Below the pieces are notes generated by a model. It did not search any database. It was given only the letters and a program-made list of their open reading frames with translations, and was not told the origin of the DNA. The translations under genes were made by a program, and so were the position numbers. Positions 18,821 to 28,506 of a stretch of 64,000 nt of DNA are shown here, one piece after another. The DNA is from Massilia agrisoli (GTDB taxonomy: Bacteria > Pseudomonadota > Gammaproteobacteria > Burkholderiales > Burkholderiaceae_D), in NCBI RefSeq assembly GCF_020831365.1, contig NZ_JAJHPV010000021.1, forward strand, positions 186,001 to 250,000, given 5' to 3'. How positions within the stretch are numbered: position 1 is the stretch's first letter; every line of letters begins with the position of its first letter.

Positions 18821-19848
18821 GCGGCCAGGATGTCGACAAGGCGGCAATTGCCGCGGCCGCGCGCCTGCTGGAACAGGGCAGCCTGGTAGCACTGCCTACC
18901 GAGACTGTGTACGGCCTGGGCGCCGACGCCGAAAACCCGGCGGCAGTCGCGCGTATCTACGCTGCCAAGGGGCGGCCGATGGACCACCCGGTGATCGTGC
19001 ACATCGCGCCCGGCGCAGGTCTCGACCATTGGGCCACCGACATCCCGCACGAAGCGCGGGAGCTGGCCGAGGCCTTCTGGCCCGGCCCGCTGACCATGAT
19101 CCTCAAACGCGCAGCGCACATTCCCGACGCCGTCTCCGGCGGCCAGGACACGGTTGGCATCCGTTGTCCGTCGCATCCGGTCGCCATCGCTCTGCTGCAA
19201 GAATTCAAGGGCGGCCGTGGCGGCATCGCGGCGCCATCGGCCAACAAGTTCGGCAACGTCAGCCCGACCACCGCCCAGCACGTGCGCGACGAGTTCGGCG
19301 CGGACGGCACGATTGCCGCCATCCTCGACGGCGGACAAAGCCAGGTCGGCATCGAATCGACCATCGTCGACCTGTCGCGCCTGGCCACGCACGGCCCGGT
19401 GCTGCTGCGGCCCGGCCATATCAGCGCCGATGCGATCGCCGCGGTCATCGACAGTGTCCCGGCCGCACCGGATGCTGCCGCGCCGCGCGCTTCCGGCACG
19501 CTGGAGTCGCATTACGCACCGCACACGCCGGTTGCGATGCAGGACGGCGCCGAACTGCTGGACACGCTGAAACAGTTACAAACGGCCGGCCGCAAGGTTG
19601 CCTTGATCCATTACAGCGAGTTTCCACAGGCGCATGCCGAAGCACGGCTGCCGTCCAGCCCTGAAGGCTTCGCGCACGCCCTGTACGCGGCATTGCGCGC
19701 GATGGACCAGGCCGGCGCCGACGTGATTTTGGTGGAAGCCCCGCCGCGCAGCGAGGAGTGGCTGGGCGTCAACGACCGCCTGCGCCGCGCCGCGCATGGG
19801 TCCAGCGGCATCGTGCATGGCCTGCTGAACCACGACGCACCGGCCTGA
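18817..19848 (+). CDS. tsaC: L-threonylcarbamoyladenylate synthase, two-domain Sua5 type
   Basis: 343 residues: a YrdC domain ([37 protein letters not shown]) followed by a C-terminal Sua5 domain ([15 protein letters not shown] onward). Makes threonylcarbamoyl-AMP for the universal t6A37 tRNA modification. The longer Sua5 form rather than the short TsaC form. It is the last gene of the pur operon by overlap with purK, an arrangement I recall from other Burkholderiales. Confidence 0.94.
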   Translation: MSGQDVDKAAIAAAARLLEQGSLVALPTETVYGLGADAENPAAVARIYAAKGRPMDHPVIVHIAPGAGLDHWATDIPHEARELAEAFWPGPLTMILKRAAHIPDAVSGGQDTVGIRCPSHPVAIALLQEFKGGRGGIAAPSANKFGNVSPTTAQHVRDEFGADGTIAAILDGGQSQVGIESTIVDLSRLATHGPVLLRPGHISADAIAAVIDSVPAAPDAAAPRASGTLESHYAPHTPVAMQDGAELLDTLKQLQTAGRKVALIHYSEFPQAHAEARLPSSPEGFAHALYAALRAMDQAGADVILVEAPPRSEEWLGVNDRLRRAAHGSSGIVHGLLNHDAPA

Positions 19849-19983
19849 CAAGTGCGCATTGTTGTTAGCACCCGACGGGAAGATAAGTTTATTGATGTAC
19901 AAGATTGCTTAACGCTGGCATATTAGTTGTAGTGCAAAAAGCACGGGCGTTCGCATCAAAATAAATTCTTCTTAGGAGACACA

Positions 19984-21405
19984 ATGCGTCACACTAATAT
20001 CGCGCTGGCTTTGCTGGCGGCGGCTATCCTTTCCGCTTGCGGCAGCAGCGACAGCGACAACAACGTAACGCAAGCACCGAAGCCGAAATTCGCTTCCCAG
20101 GTATCGTTCGGCGACAGCTTGTCCGACGTCGGTACCTATGCAGTCGGCCCGATCGCCGCCCTGCGTGGCGGCAAGTACACGATCAACGGCGACAACACCG
20201 CCGTCAATGCTTCGCTTACCGGCAAGAACTGGACCGAGCTGATGGCATCGCGCCTCGGCCTGGCGGCGCCGTGCGCCGCGGTCACTGGCCTCGATGGCGA
20301 CCCCACCCGCGGCTTCGCAGTTCCTATCACCAACAACCTCAATTGCACCGGCTACGCCCAGGGCGGCGCCCGCGTCACCAACCCTGTCGGCCCAGGCAAC
20401 AAGCTGACCGGCACCCCGATTGGCCAGCTGACCCATCCGGTCGCGACCCAGGTCGCCACCCACCTTGCGCGCAACGGCGGCAAGTTCAGCGGCAACGAAG
20501 TGGTGTTCGTCAGCGCAGGCGGCAATGACGCCTTTGCCCTGCTGGGCGAGCTGACCGCCGCTGCAACCGCGGCCGGCAACGCCGCCGGTGCGGCCGAAGG
20601 CGCCAAGGTGGGCGCGCAGACCTTCGCCAGCACCCTGGTCGGCCTGCTCGCAGCCGGCGCCACCAACCCGACCACCGCAGCCCAGGCCATCGGCGCCGCA
20701 GTGGCCACCGAGTCGGCGCGCGCAGGCAGCACCTCGCAAACCATCGTCGGCGTGGCGGTTGCCACCGCCGCCGCCCAGCCGGGCAACATGGCCGTCGGTT
20801 CGCCAACCGTGTACGGCCCGATGGTCACCCAGGCGCAGACTGCAGCGGCCACCGCCGGCGCTGCTGCCGGCGCCAAGGCTGGCGCTGCCGCAGGCGCTGC
20901 CTACGGTGCTGAAAACGGTCCGAAGATGGTACCGCGCATGGCCGCTGCAGCTGCCGAGCTGGCGGACATCGTCCGCACCCAGATCGTCGGCAAAGGCGCC
21001 AACTACGTGGTCCTGGTCAACCTGCCAGACCTGGGCGGCGCGCCAAGCTCGAAGGCCCAGGCCGCATCGACCCAGACCCTGATCAACGGCATGGTCAATG
21101 CGTTTAACATCGCGCTGCGTGTTGGCATCGACGGCCTCGACGCGAAGGTCCTGTATGTCGACCTGTTCACGCCTAGCCAGGACCAGATCCTGAATCCGGC
21201 CAAGTACGGCATCAGCAACTCCACCAAGCCTGCCTGCGGACCCAACGCACTCGGCACCACCTCGCTGGTGTGCAACGGCAGCAACGTCGTCGCGGGCGAC
21301 GTCAGCAAATACCTGTTCGCCGACGACGTGCACCCAACGCCATTCGGCTACTCGCTGATGTCGAACTTCGTTGCCGAGCAAATGGTTGCCAAGGGCTGGC
21401 TGTAA
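19984..21405 (+). CDS. GDSL/SGNH-family lipoprotein esterase with Ala/Gly-rich insertion
   Basis: 473 residues. The signal peptide ends in a lipobox LSAC with C19, so it is probably a lipoprotein. The catalytic serine is S45 in FGDSLSDVGTY; block III GGND follows, and D447/H450 sit in DDVHPTPFGY. Residues about 185-305 are strongly Ala/Gly/Thr-rich (for example TAAATAAGNAAGAAEGAK and [20 protein letters not shown]) and interrupt the hydrolase fold between blocks III and V. Substrate unknown; relatives are secreted esterases and lipases. It stands alone between tsaC and a terminator. Confidence 0.88.
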   Translation: MRHTNIALALLAAAILSACGSSDSDNNVTQAPKPKFASQVSFGDSLSDVGTYAVGPIAALRGGKYTINGDNTAVNASLTGKNWTELMASRLGLAAPCAAVTGLDGDPTRGFAVPITNNLNCTGYAQGGARVTNPVGPGNKLTGTPIGQLTHPVATQVATHLARNGGKFSGNEVVFVSAGGNDAFALLGELTAAATAAGNAAGAAEGAKVGAQTFASTLVGLLAAGATNPTTAAQAIGAAVATESARAGSTSQTIVGVAVATAAAQPGNMAVGSPTVYGPMVTQAQTAAATAGAAAGAKAGAAAGAAYGAENGPKMVPRMAAAAAELADIVRTQIVGKGANYVVLVNLPDLGGAPSSKAQAASTQTLINGMVNAFNIALRVGIDGLDAKVLYVDLFTPSQDQILNPAKYGISNSTKPACGPNALGTTSLVCNGSNVVAGDVSKYLFADDVHPTPFGYSLMSNFVAEQMVAKGWL

Positions 21406-21438
21406 GCTGAACGAAGAATAAACCTACCCCGGTGGGCG

Positions 21439-21472
21439 ATGCCGCACAGTCAAAAGCTGTGCGGCATTTTTT
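21439..21472 (+). terminator. Intrinsic terminator of the GDSL lipoprotein gene
   Basis: ATGCCGCACAG-TCAAAAG-CTGTGCGGCAT with a perfect 11-bp stem and six T. It separates this gene from the convergent GGDEF-EAL gene. Confidence 0.92.
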
Positions 21473-21513
21473 ATCCCGGAAGGTCAAAAGGGGGAAGGCA
21501 AGCAGTTGCCGGG

Positions 21514-24441
21514 TCAGGCAGAGTGCATATCGCGGATCATGGCTTCGAGCAGGTGCACTTCCATCGGCCGGCCGAACAGGTAGCCCTGGCAGCATTCGCA
21601 GCCGAGCTCGGCCAGGAAGGCGCGCTGCGCTTCCGTTTCGACGCCTTCGGCGATGATCGCCAGTCCGAGTGCTTGCCCAAGCGCTACGATGCTGCGGGCG
21701 ATCGAGGCGTCGTTCGGGTCGACCAGCACGTCGCGCACGAACGAGCGGTCGATTTTTAACTGGTCCAGCGGCAGCAGCTTCAGGTAGCTGAGCGAGGAAT
21801 AGCCGGTGCCGAAGTCGTCCAGCGCAAAGCTGATGCCACTTTGCTTTAATTGCCGCATCTTTCCGATCGTGTCTTCGACGTTTTCGATCAGCAGTGTTTC
21901 CGTCAGCTCCAGCTTCAGGCGGTCGGGCCGGGCGCCCGTTTCGGCGATCGTGGCCAGCGTTTCGCTGACGAAGTCTTGTTGCCGGAACTGGCGCGCGCTG
22001 ACATTCACGGCCAAGGTCAGGTGCGCCATTTCCGGCACCGCTGCCCATTCGGCCAGTTGCTGGCAGGCGCTGCGGATCACCCAGCTGCCGAGCTGCACGA
22101 TGAGGCCGGATGCCTCCGCAATCGGCACGAACACAGCCGGCCCGACGATGCCGCGCTTGATGTGGTTCCAGCGCAGCAGCGCCTCCACGCCCACCACCGT
22201 GCCGCTGCCGTCGACCTGCGGCTGGTAGTGCAGCACGAATTCGGACTTGCCGAGCGATTCGCGCAGTTCCATTTCCAGGGCCATCCGGTAGGTGACGTCG
22301 GACTCCATGTTGTTGTGGAAAAAGCGCAGCGTGTTGCGGCCGTCGCGCTTGGCTTCGTACATGGCCAGGTCGCCGCGTTTCATCAGGTCGTCGATGTCGG
22401 TTTCCTGGTCGACCCGCAGGGCGGCGCCGATGCTGCAGGTGGCGTGGTGCGAGCCGCCCCCGATGTCGAACGGCTGGCCGATGGCACGGATGATCTTCCA
22501 TCCCGTGGCGGCGGTGTGCTCGGCGGCTTCGTCTTCGCGCTCGCCGATGCTCTCCAACAGGATTACGAATTCGTCGCCGCCCAGCCGCGCCACTGTGTCG
22601 CCTTCGCGGACGCAGTCACGAATCCGCTGCGCAACCTGCTTCAGCAGCTGGTCGCCCACTTCGTGGCCGCGCGTGTCGTTGAGGTCCTTGAAGTTGTCGA
22701 GGTCGAGGAACAGCAGCGCCACCGCCTGCTTGCTGCGGTTGTAGACCGACAGGCAATGCTGCAGCCGCTCGAGCAGCAGGCGGCGGTTGGGCAGTCCGGT
22801 GAGCGAGTCGTAGTTGGCGAGCTGCATGATCTCGTCCTGCGCCAGCTTCTGCCGGGTGATGTCGGCCTGGGTGCCGACATAGTTGGTGGTGCGCCCGGCC
22901 GCGTTGCGCACCGCCGTCACCGTCAGCCAGGCCGGGTATTCCTTGCCATTCTCGCGCCTGGTCCAGACTTCTCCTTGCCACTTGCCGCGCGTACTGATGA
23001 TGTCCCACATGTCCGGCCAGAAGTCCTGCCCGCCGGGCTCCAGCGAGACGGGCTGGGGGCCGCGCCCGACCAGCTCGGCGGCGGCGTAGCCGGACATGGT
23101 GGTGAACGCGTCGTTGACATCGAGCACCAGCCGGTCGGGGCCCGTGACAAACATGCCTTCCTGGGACTGGAACACGGTCGCTGCGACGCGGGTCGACTCT
23201 TCGGCATGTTTGCGCTCGGAGATGTCGGTGGCGATGCCGCACAGCCCGTAGACGCTGCCATCCTCGCGGCACAAGGGGATCCTGGTCGACAGGAAGGTAG
23301 GGGCGTCCGCGCGGCTCAACGACTGCACTTCCTCGGCGATCACCCGTTCGCCCTGTTCGATCACCTGGCTGTCGGTCTTGCGGATGGCCGCGGCGGTCGC
23401 AGCGTCGAAGATCTCGGCGTCGCTTTTGCCGAGGATGTTGCCCGAGTCCATGCCATAGAACTGGCACACCGCGCGGTTCACGTACTGGTAGCGGTAGTCG
23501 GCGTCCTTGATGTAGATGAGGCTGTCGACGCTGTCGAGGATGGTCGACAAGCGCCGCTGGCTGTCACGCAGCGCGCCGCTCTTGATACGGACCTGGCGGC
23601 GCAGCCACAGCGCCGCAAGCAGGGCCAGCATCAGGGCGCAGACCACCGCGCCGCCGATCCACCAGACGTAGCCGGGGGTGCGGGCCAGCAGCGTCTGTTG
23701 CTGCCAGCGGTTCAACACCTGGAAATAAGGCGAGTCCGGCTCCTCCTGCCACCGCGCCAGATGGCGCTCGATGGCAGCAAGCCAGCCGGCGCCGCGCCCT
23801 TTCGCGGTGGCGAAAAACAGCTGGGCCGGCTGGAAGGCGATCGGCGTCTCGGCCAGCCCATAACGGATGGCGAACCTGTCGCCGGCGTATTTGTTGGCCA
23901 CCATGGCGTCGGCCTTGCGGGCCTCCACCAGCGCGAAACCGTCTTCGATCGACGCCACCGGCACCAGGGTCGGGCGGATGCCGAACTGGCTCCAGAAGGT
24001 CTCCAGGAAATGCTGCTGGATCGAACCGCCCAGGATCGCCACGCGCTTGCCGTCGAGATCAAGGATCGAGACGATGGCGGTGCGCGGGTGGCGGTAGACC
24101 TGCGACCAGCTGTGCAGCGCCGGGGTGCGGTGGAAATCCAGGGTGCGGCTACGCTCTTCGGACCATGCGACATCGGGCAGCACGTCGATGTCGCCGTTTT
24201 CCAGTGCGCGCAGGCAGGCCGCCCACGCGCACGGCACAAATTCGAGCTGCCAGTTTTCCTCCTCGGCGATCTTGCGCAGCAGGTCGATCATGATGCCGTC
24301 GGGATCGCCTTTGCCATTGATGAAGATCTTTGGGGCATTCTCATAAAGGCCGACCCTGAGCGGCTGCGCCTGGCCTGCAGCAACCCCGGACCAGCAAAAG
24401 AGCAGGGCGAAACACAGCATGAAGCGATGCGTACAACCCAC
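21514..24441 (-). CDS. Membrane sensor with SBP3, two PAS, GGDEF and EAL domains
   Basis: About 975 residues from GTG 24441. A signal sequence is followed by a periplasmic type-3 solute-binding domain (residues about 26-250: LRVGLYENAPKIFINGKGDP onward), one membrane helix (about 259-280), two PAS domains, a GGDEF domain with intact RLGGDEF and an EAL domain with VEALLRW, ELTETLLIEN and DDFGTGYSS. Both cyclase and phosphodiesterase sites look intact, so it may make or break c-di-GMP in response to a small ligand. GTG 24441 sits 4 bases after GGAGG; ATG 24420 and ATG 24534 are alternatives. Confidence 0.9.
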   Translation of the reverse strand: MGCTHRFMLCFALLFCWSGVAAGQAQPLRVGLYENAPKIFINGKGDPDGIMIDLLRKIAEEENWQLEFVPCAWAACLRALENGDIDVLPDVAWSEERSRTLDFHRTPALHSWSQVYRHPRTAIVSILDLDGKRVAILGGSIQQHFLETFWSQFGIRPTLVPVASIEDGFALVEARKADAMVANKYAGDRFAIRYGLAETPIAFQPAQLFFATAKGRGAGWLAAIERHLARWQEEPDSPYFQVLNRWQQQTLLARTPGYVWWIGGAVVCALMLALLAALWLRRQVRIKSGALRDSQRRLSTILDSVDSLIYIKDADYRYQYVNRAVCQFYGMDSGNILGKSDAEIFDAATAAAIRKTDSQVIEQGERVIAEEVQSLSRADAPTFLSTRIPLCREDGSVYGLCGIATDISERKHAEESTRVAATVFQSQEGMFVTGPDRLVLDVNDAFTTMSGYAAAELVGRGPQPVSLEPGGQDFWPDMWDIISTRGKWQGEVWTRRENGKEYPAWLTVTAVRNAAGRTTNYVGTQADITRQKLAQDEIMQLANYDSLTGLPNRRLLLERLQHCLSVYNRSKQAVALLFLDLDNFKDLNDTRGHEVGDQLLKQVAQRIRDCVREGDTVARLGGDEFVILLESIGEREDEAAEHTAATGWKIIRAIGQPFDIGGGSHHATCSIGAALRVDQETDIDDLMKRGDLAMYEAKRDGRNTLRFFHNNMESDVTYRMALEMELRESLGKSEFVLHYQPQVDGSGTVVGVEALLRWNHIKRGIVGPAVFVPIAEASGLIVQLGSWVIRSACQQLAEWAAVPEMAHLTLAVNVSARQFRQQDFVSETLATIAETGARPDRLKLELTETLLIENVEDTIGKMRQLKQSGISFALDDFGTGYSSLSYLKLLPLDQLKIDRSFVRDVLVDPNDASIARSIVALGQALGLAIIAEGVETEAQRAFLAELGCECCQGYLFGRPMEVHLLEAMIRDMHSA

Positions 24442-24594
24442 ATTTCCTCCAATCGTCGTGTGCGTGGCCGGGCAAACATGTCCTGGCACGCTGAGCATAC
24501 CGGAAAGTTTTGCCCGGCCAATCACTTCTACCATAAAGCGGCGAGGCAGACTGCCAGTGTACGTACGGCGGGAGCCTGCGGATTCAAGCAGCCA

Positions 24595-24618
24595 TAAAAA
24601 AACCCGCCGTAGCGGGTT
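24595..24618 (-). terminator. Intrinsic terminator of gcdH
   Basis: On the minus strand AACCCGC-TACG-GCGGGTT is followed by a run of T (the A run at 24596-24602 on the plus strand). It lies 20 bases after the gcdH stop. Confidence 0.9.
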
Positions 24619-24637
24619 GGGTCAGCTCCAGCTTTCC

Positions 24638-25831
24638 TTAGAAAGCCGCAATGCCGGTTTGCGCACGGCCGAGGATCAGCGCGTGGATGTCGTGCGTGCC
24701 TTCGTAGGTGTTGACCACCTCGAGGTTGACCATGTGGCGAATCACGCCGAATTCGTCGGAGATGCCATTACCGCCAAGCATATCGCGCGCGGTGCGGGCG
24801 ATGTCCAGCGACTTGCCGCAGGAATTGCGCTTCATCATTGACGTGATTTCGACGGCGGCGGTGCCGGCGTCTTTCATGCGGCCCAGCTGCAGGCAGCCTT
24901 GCAGGCCCAGGGTGATTTCGGTCTGCATGTCGGCCAGTTTCTTTTGCACCAGCTGGTTGGCCGCGAGCGGCTTGCCGAATTGCTTGCGGTCCATCGTGTA
25001 CTGGCGCGCGGTGTGCCAGCAGGCTTCGGCCGCGCCCAGCGCGCCCCAGGCGATGCCATAACGTGCCGAATTCAGGCAGGTGAACGGGCCTTTCAGGCCG
25101 CGCACGTCCGGGAAGGCATTTTCTTCGGGGCAGAACACGTTGTCCATCACGATTTCGCCAGTGACGGAGGCGCGCAGGCCGAACTTGCCGTGGATCGCAG
25201 GGGCGGACAGGCCGGCCATGCCTTTTTCCAGCACGAAGCCGCGGATCGCGCCTTCATCGTCCTTTGCCCACACGACGAACACGTCGGCGACCGGCGAGTT
25301 GGTGATCCACATCTTGGAGCCGGTCAGCGCGTAGCCGCCGTCGACCTTGCGCGCGCGGGTGATCATCGAGCCAGGGTCGGAACCGTGGTTCGGTTCGGTC
25401 AGGCCGAAGCAGCCGATCCATTCGCCGGTCGCCAGCTTCGGCAGGTATTTCTGGCGCTGGGCTTCGGTGCCGAATTCATAGATTGGTACCATGACCAGCG
25501 ACGACTGCACGCTCGCCATCGAGCGGTAGCCGGAATCGACGCGCTCGATTTCGCGCGCGATCAGGCCGTAGGACACGTAGTTCAGGCCCGGTCCGCCGTA
25601 CTGTTCCGGAATGGTCGGGCCCAGCAGGCCGAGTTCGCCCATCTCGCGGAAGATCGAGTTGTCCATGCGCTCGTGGCGGAAGGCTTCGAGGATGCGCGGC
25701 GCCAGCTTGTCCTGGCAGTAAGCCGCGGCGGCGTCGCGCACCATGCGCTCTTCGTCGCTCAGCTGTTCATTCAGCAGCAGCGGATCATCCCAGTGGAACT
25801 GCGCCTTGCGGGGCGAATCGGATCGGTTCAT
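24638..25831 (-). CDS. gcdH: Glutaryl-CoA dehydrogenase
   Basis: 397 residues, an acyl-CoA dehydrogenase of the glutaryl-CoA group. [15 protein letters not shown] and WITNSP are the FAD/substrate segments, and the catalytic glutamate is in [15 protein letters not shown] (about E377), the sequence that distinguishes GCDH from other family members. Oxidises and decarboxylates glutaryl-CoA to crotonyl-CoA in lysine and tryptophan breakdown. ATG 25831 follows AGGAAAGAGC; an upstream in-frame ATG has no such site. The partner ETF and CoA-transferase genes are not in the window. Confidence 0.95.
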   Translation of the reverse strand: MNRSDSPRKAQFHWDDPLLLNEQLSDEERMVRDAAAAYCQDKLAPRILEAFRHERMDNSIFREMGELGLLGPTIPEQYGGPGLNYVSYGLIAREIERVDSGYRSMASVQSSLVMVPIYEFGTEAQRQKYLPKLATGEWIGCFGLTEPNHGSDPGSMITRARKVDGGYALTGSKMWITNSPVADVFVVWAKDDEGAIRGFVLEKGMAGLSAPAIHGKFGLRASVTGEIVMDNVFCPEENAFPDVRGLKGPFTCLNSARYGIAWGALGAAEACWHTARQYTMDRKQFGKPLAANQLVQKKLADMQTEITLGLQGCLQLGRMKDAGTAAVEITSMMKRNSCGKSLDIARTARDMLGGNGISDEFGVIRHMVNLEVVNTYEGTHDIHALILGRAQTGIAAF

Positions 25832-25867
25832 GCTCTTTCCTGTCTCTGTTGGATTGTGGGGCAAGTT

Positions 25868-25875
25868 GTATATAC
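25868..25875. promoter_or_regulatory. GTATATAC palindrome upstream of gcdH
   Basis: An 8-bp palindrome in a markedly AT-rich patch (25866-25893) about 37 bases before the gcdH start. It fits the GT-N-TA-N-AC operator pattern of HutC-subfamily GntR regulators and would overlap a -10 region (TATATA). A hutC gene exists 35 kb away in this window, but the link is speculation. Confidence 0.3.
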
Positions 25876-25895
25876 TGCTTTATAAATATGCAATT

Positions 25896-26405
25896 CTACC
25901 GCGTTTGCGTGCTTCCGAACTGGCCGGCGTGGAAAAGCAGCGACGCCTGCGGATGGAACGCGCAATTCTCGACTTCGCCCACGAAGATCACGTGGTCGCC
26001 CTCGGGATAGCGGCTGCGGTTGTGGCATTCGAACCACGCCGACACGCCCTTGAGGATGGGCTGTCCGGTGCGCGACAGTTCGTACTCGACGCCTTCGAAC
26101 GGGTTCTCGGTGCGGCGTGAAAAGCGCTGCGCCAGATGGGCCTGGTCCGCGCCCAGCACATTGATGACATAGTGCGAGTTGCCGCTAAAGATGGGCATGC
26201 TGTTGGCGCCCTCGGCCAGGCTCCACAGCACCAGGGGCGGCTCCAGCGACACCGAATTGAACGAACTGGCCGTCAGGCCGCGGAAACTGCCGTCGGCCAG
26301 GCGGGTCGTGATCACGGTCACGCCGGTGGCGAACTGGGACAGTGCCTGCCGGAATTGCGTCGAATCGAAATCGCGCGCTTGCGCGCGGGGGGAGCTAGTG
26401 TTCAT
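25896..26405 (-). CDS. Flavin reductase-like domain protein
   Basis: 169 residues, FMN-binding split-barrel of the flavin reductase (HpaC/DIM6) type: LSQFATGVTVITTR, GLTASSFNSVSLEPPLVLW and EGDHVIFVGEVE are the family segments. It would reduce free FMN/FAD with NAD(P)H, often for a partner monooxygenase. No monooxygenase is adjacent; it lies 64 bases upstream of gcdH on the same strand and could be cotranscribed. It diverges from msrA. Confidence 0.88.
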   Translation of the reverse strand: MNTSSPRAQARDFDSTQFRQALSQFATGVTVITTRLADGSFRGLTASSFNSVSLEPPLVLWSLAEGANSMPIFSGNSHYVINVLGADQAHLAQRFSRRTENPFEGVEYELSRTGQPILKGVSAWFECHNRSRYPEGDHVIFVGEVENCAFHPQASLLFHAGQFGSTQTR

Positions 26406-26546
26406 CGGTGACCTGTCTATTTATACCATTATGCCAAACTTCAGCCCTGAAGTACCGCTAGCAGTCCCTGCGCTTGGTATAGCTGCACGGCATTGCGCTT
26501 TGGGTTACAGTTACTCCATACGCGTTTGCGGGCAATGAGGTGTGTG

Positions 26547-27086
26547 ATGACGAACCAATCGGCGGGCAATGTCGCGATACTGGGGGGCGGCTGTTTCTGG
26601 TGCCTGGAAGCGGTGTACCTGGAGACGCGCGGAGTGACCAGGGTCGAATCCGGCTATATGGGCGGGCACGAGGACAATCCGAGTTACGAGCAGGTGTGCG
26701 CGGGCACGACCGGGCACGCGGAAGTGGTGCGGCTCGAGTTCGACCCGGAAGTGATCAGCTATCACGACCTGCTGGAAGTGTTTTTCACGATCCATGACCC
26801 GACCACCCTGAACCGCCAGGGCAATGACGTCGGCACCCAATACCGTTCAGTTATTTTCACCACCACGCCCGAACAGGAGGCAGTCGCGCGGCAGGTGATT
26901 GCCGAGATGGCCAACGTGTGGGACGCGCCGATCGTCACCGAGGTGGCGCCCGCGGCGACCTGGTACAAGGCCGAGGATTATCACCAGGATTATTTCCGCC
27001 AGCATCCGCTGCAGGGGTATTGCGCCTTCGTGGTGGCGCCAAAGGTGGCCAAGTTCCGCAAGACGTTTGCGAACCGCTTGAAGTAA
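26547..27086 (+). CDS. msrA: Peptide-methionine (S)-S-oxide reductase
   Basis: 179 residues. [12 protein letters not shown] holds the catalytic cysteine and [16 protein letters not shown] and [12 protein letters not shown] are family signatures; a further cysteine near the C-terminus (GYCAFVV) could resolve the sulfenic acid. Reduces S-epimer methionine sulfoxide. ATG 26547 follows GAGGTGTGTG at proper spacing; two earlier in-frame starts have no such site. Confidence 0.95.
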   Translation: MTNQSAGNVAILGGGCFWCLEAVYLETRGVTRVESGYMGGHEDNPSYEQVCAGTTGHAEVVRLEFDPEVISYHDLLEVFFTIHDPTTLNRQGNDVGTQYRSVIFTTTPEQEAVARQVIAEMANVWDAPIVTEVAPAATWYKAEDYHQDYFRQHPLQGYCAFVVAPKVAKFRKTFANRLK

Positions 27087-27101
27087 AAAAGCTGCTGATA
27101 T

Positions 27102-27207
27102 CGTAGGGCGGAAGAGCCCGCAGGGCGTCATCCGCCGAATGGCATGTCAATCCGCAGCGGCGCCGCGCAATTCGGCGGATGCGAACTGCGTTCTTATCCG
27201 CCCTACG
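27102..27207. repeat. 106-bp inverted-repeat element
   Basis: A left arm CGTAGGGCGGA...ATCCGCCGAAT (27102-27140) pairs with the right arm ATTCGGCGGAT...TCCGCCCTACG (27170-27207). Each arm is about 38 bases and matches well over both ends, with differences in the middle; the 29-base centre is GC-rich. It has the look of a MITE or large palindromic intergenic repeat, since similar GTAGGGCGGA...TCCGCCCTAC elements are scattered in many proteobacterial genomes. It fills the gap between convergent msrA and cfa. Confidence 0.75.
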
Positions 27208-27248
27208 TTTCCCGAGCCGTCACGGGCGGTACCCGCGGCGCCGTGAAC

Positions 27249-28460
27249 TCAACATGGATACATGTACCGCCGCGACCATGGATGGCTGGCCGGCGCCGTT
27301 CCCGCCTTGCCGCACACCACCTGGTACAAACTGATCAGGTCGTGGTTGAACGCATACGTGCACCCCGCCAGATAGACATGCCAGATGCGGAAATGCCGCT
27401 CATCGGTCAGGGTGCGGATGCGCGCCGCGTTGGCTTCGTAATTTTCGGTCCATAGCTCGCAGGTGCGGGCGTAATGGCGGCGCAGGTTTTCCACGTCGCG
27501 CGCTTCCAGCCCGCCTTGCTGCATCGCCCGGATCACCACGCCCAGGTGCGCCAGTTCGCCGTGTGGGAACACATATCTGCTGATGAACTCGCCGCCGCCA
27601 TAGGGCGTGCCGCGCCCTTGCGGATCGGTGCTGGTCAGGCCGTGGTTCATCGCCAGCCCATCCGGGGCCAGCAGCGCATTGATGCGCGCGAAGTAATCGG
27701 GAAGGTGGCGCACCCCCACGTGCTCGAACATGCCGACGCTGGTGATCCGCTCGAACTGTCCCTCCACGTCGCGGTAATCCTGCAGGCGGATCTCGACCTG
27801 GCCCTGCAAGCCGGCCTGGGCGACACGCTCGCGCGCCAGCCGGTGCTGGTTTTCGGACAGGGTGATGCCGACGCAGCGCGCCCCGAAGCGCTGGGCGGCG
27901 CGGATCACCAGCGCGCCCCAGCCGCAGCCGATGTCGAGCAGGGTCTGGCCGGGCCGCAGGTCGATTTTAGTGAGGATGTGGTCGATTTTCTTGCGCTGCG
28001 CCGTCGCCAGGTCTTCGTCGCCATTTTCAAAGTAGGCGCACGAGTACACCATCGCCGGGTCGAGCCAGGCCTGGTAGAAAGCGTCGGAGACGTCATAGTG
28101 GTAGCGGATCGCTTCGGCGTCGACCTGGCGCGTGTGCGGCAGCGAGCGCACGAAGCGGCGCAGTGCGCCGTGCGGCTTGACCGAGGCGGCCGCCAGCGCA
28201 TTGACGACGGCGATCATGTCGGTGGCGCGGCCGCTGACCTCGATCGCGCCTTCGACATACGCGCGCCCGAGGTTATACAGCGATGGCGACACCAGGTAGC
28301 GCACGGCCGAGGCCTGCGGCACGCGGATCGTGACGCGCGGCGCCTCGTCGGAAAAATCCAGGCGCTGGCCATTCCACAGCTCAACCCGTAGCGGCACCGT
28401 CGCCTTGCTGCGCACACCTGTGCTCCAGGCGTCCAATCTGAGTTGGCTAAACACTCGCAT
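27249..28460 (-). CDS. cfa: Cyclopropane-fatty-acyl-phospholipid synthase family protein
   Basis: 403 residues. The SAM-binding motif LLDIGCGWGALVIRAA, YHYDVSDAFYQAWLDP and YSCAYFENGDEDL are characteristic of CFA synthases, which add a methylene group to membrane unsaturated fatty acids. The C-terminal RIWHVYLAGCTYAFNHD is also conserved. The ribosome-binding site GGGAGG ends one base before ATG 28460, which is too close; GTG 28454, seven bases downstream of it, may be the real start (two residues shorter). Same strand as pdxH, 46 bases downstream. Confidence 0.93.
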   Translation of the reverse strand: MRVFSQLRLDAWSTGVRSKATVPLRVELWNGQRLDFSDEAPRVTIRVPQASAVRYLVSPSLYNLGRAYVEGAIEVSGRATDMIAVVNALAAASVKPHGALRRFVRSLPHTRQVDAEAIRYHYDVSDAFYQAWLDPAMVYSCAYFENGDEDLATAQRKKIDHILTKIDLRPGQTLLDIGCGWGALVIRAAQRFGARCVGITLSENQHRLARERVAQAGLQGQVEIRLQDYRDVEGQFERITSVGMFEHVGVRHLPDYFARINALLAPDGLAMNHGLTSTDPQGRGTPYGGGEFISRYVFPHGELAHLGVVIRAMQQGGLEARDVENLRRHYARTCELWTENYEANAARIRTLTDERHFRIWHVYLAGCTYAFNHDLISLYQVVCGKAGTAPASHPWSRRYMYPC

Positions 28461-28506
28461 ACCTCCCGCTTGTCAGGCAGGGGCCCTGGCGACTCGCCGC
28501 TGCCCC

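Noticed and set aside
21850-24597. A long plus-strand frame opposite the GGDEF-EAL gene
   Set aside because: Same reason: it mirrors a strongly supported gene and shows no recognisable domain.
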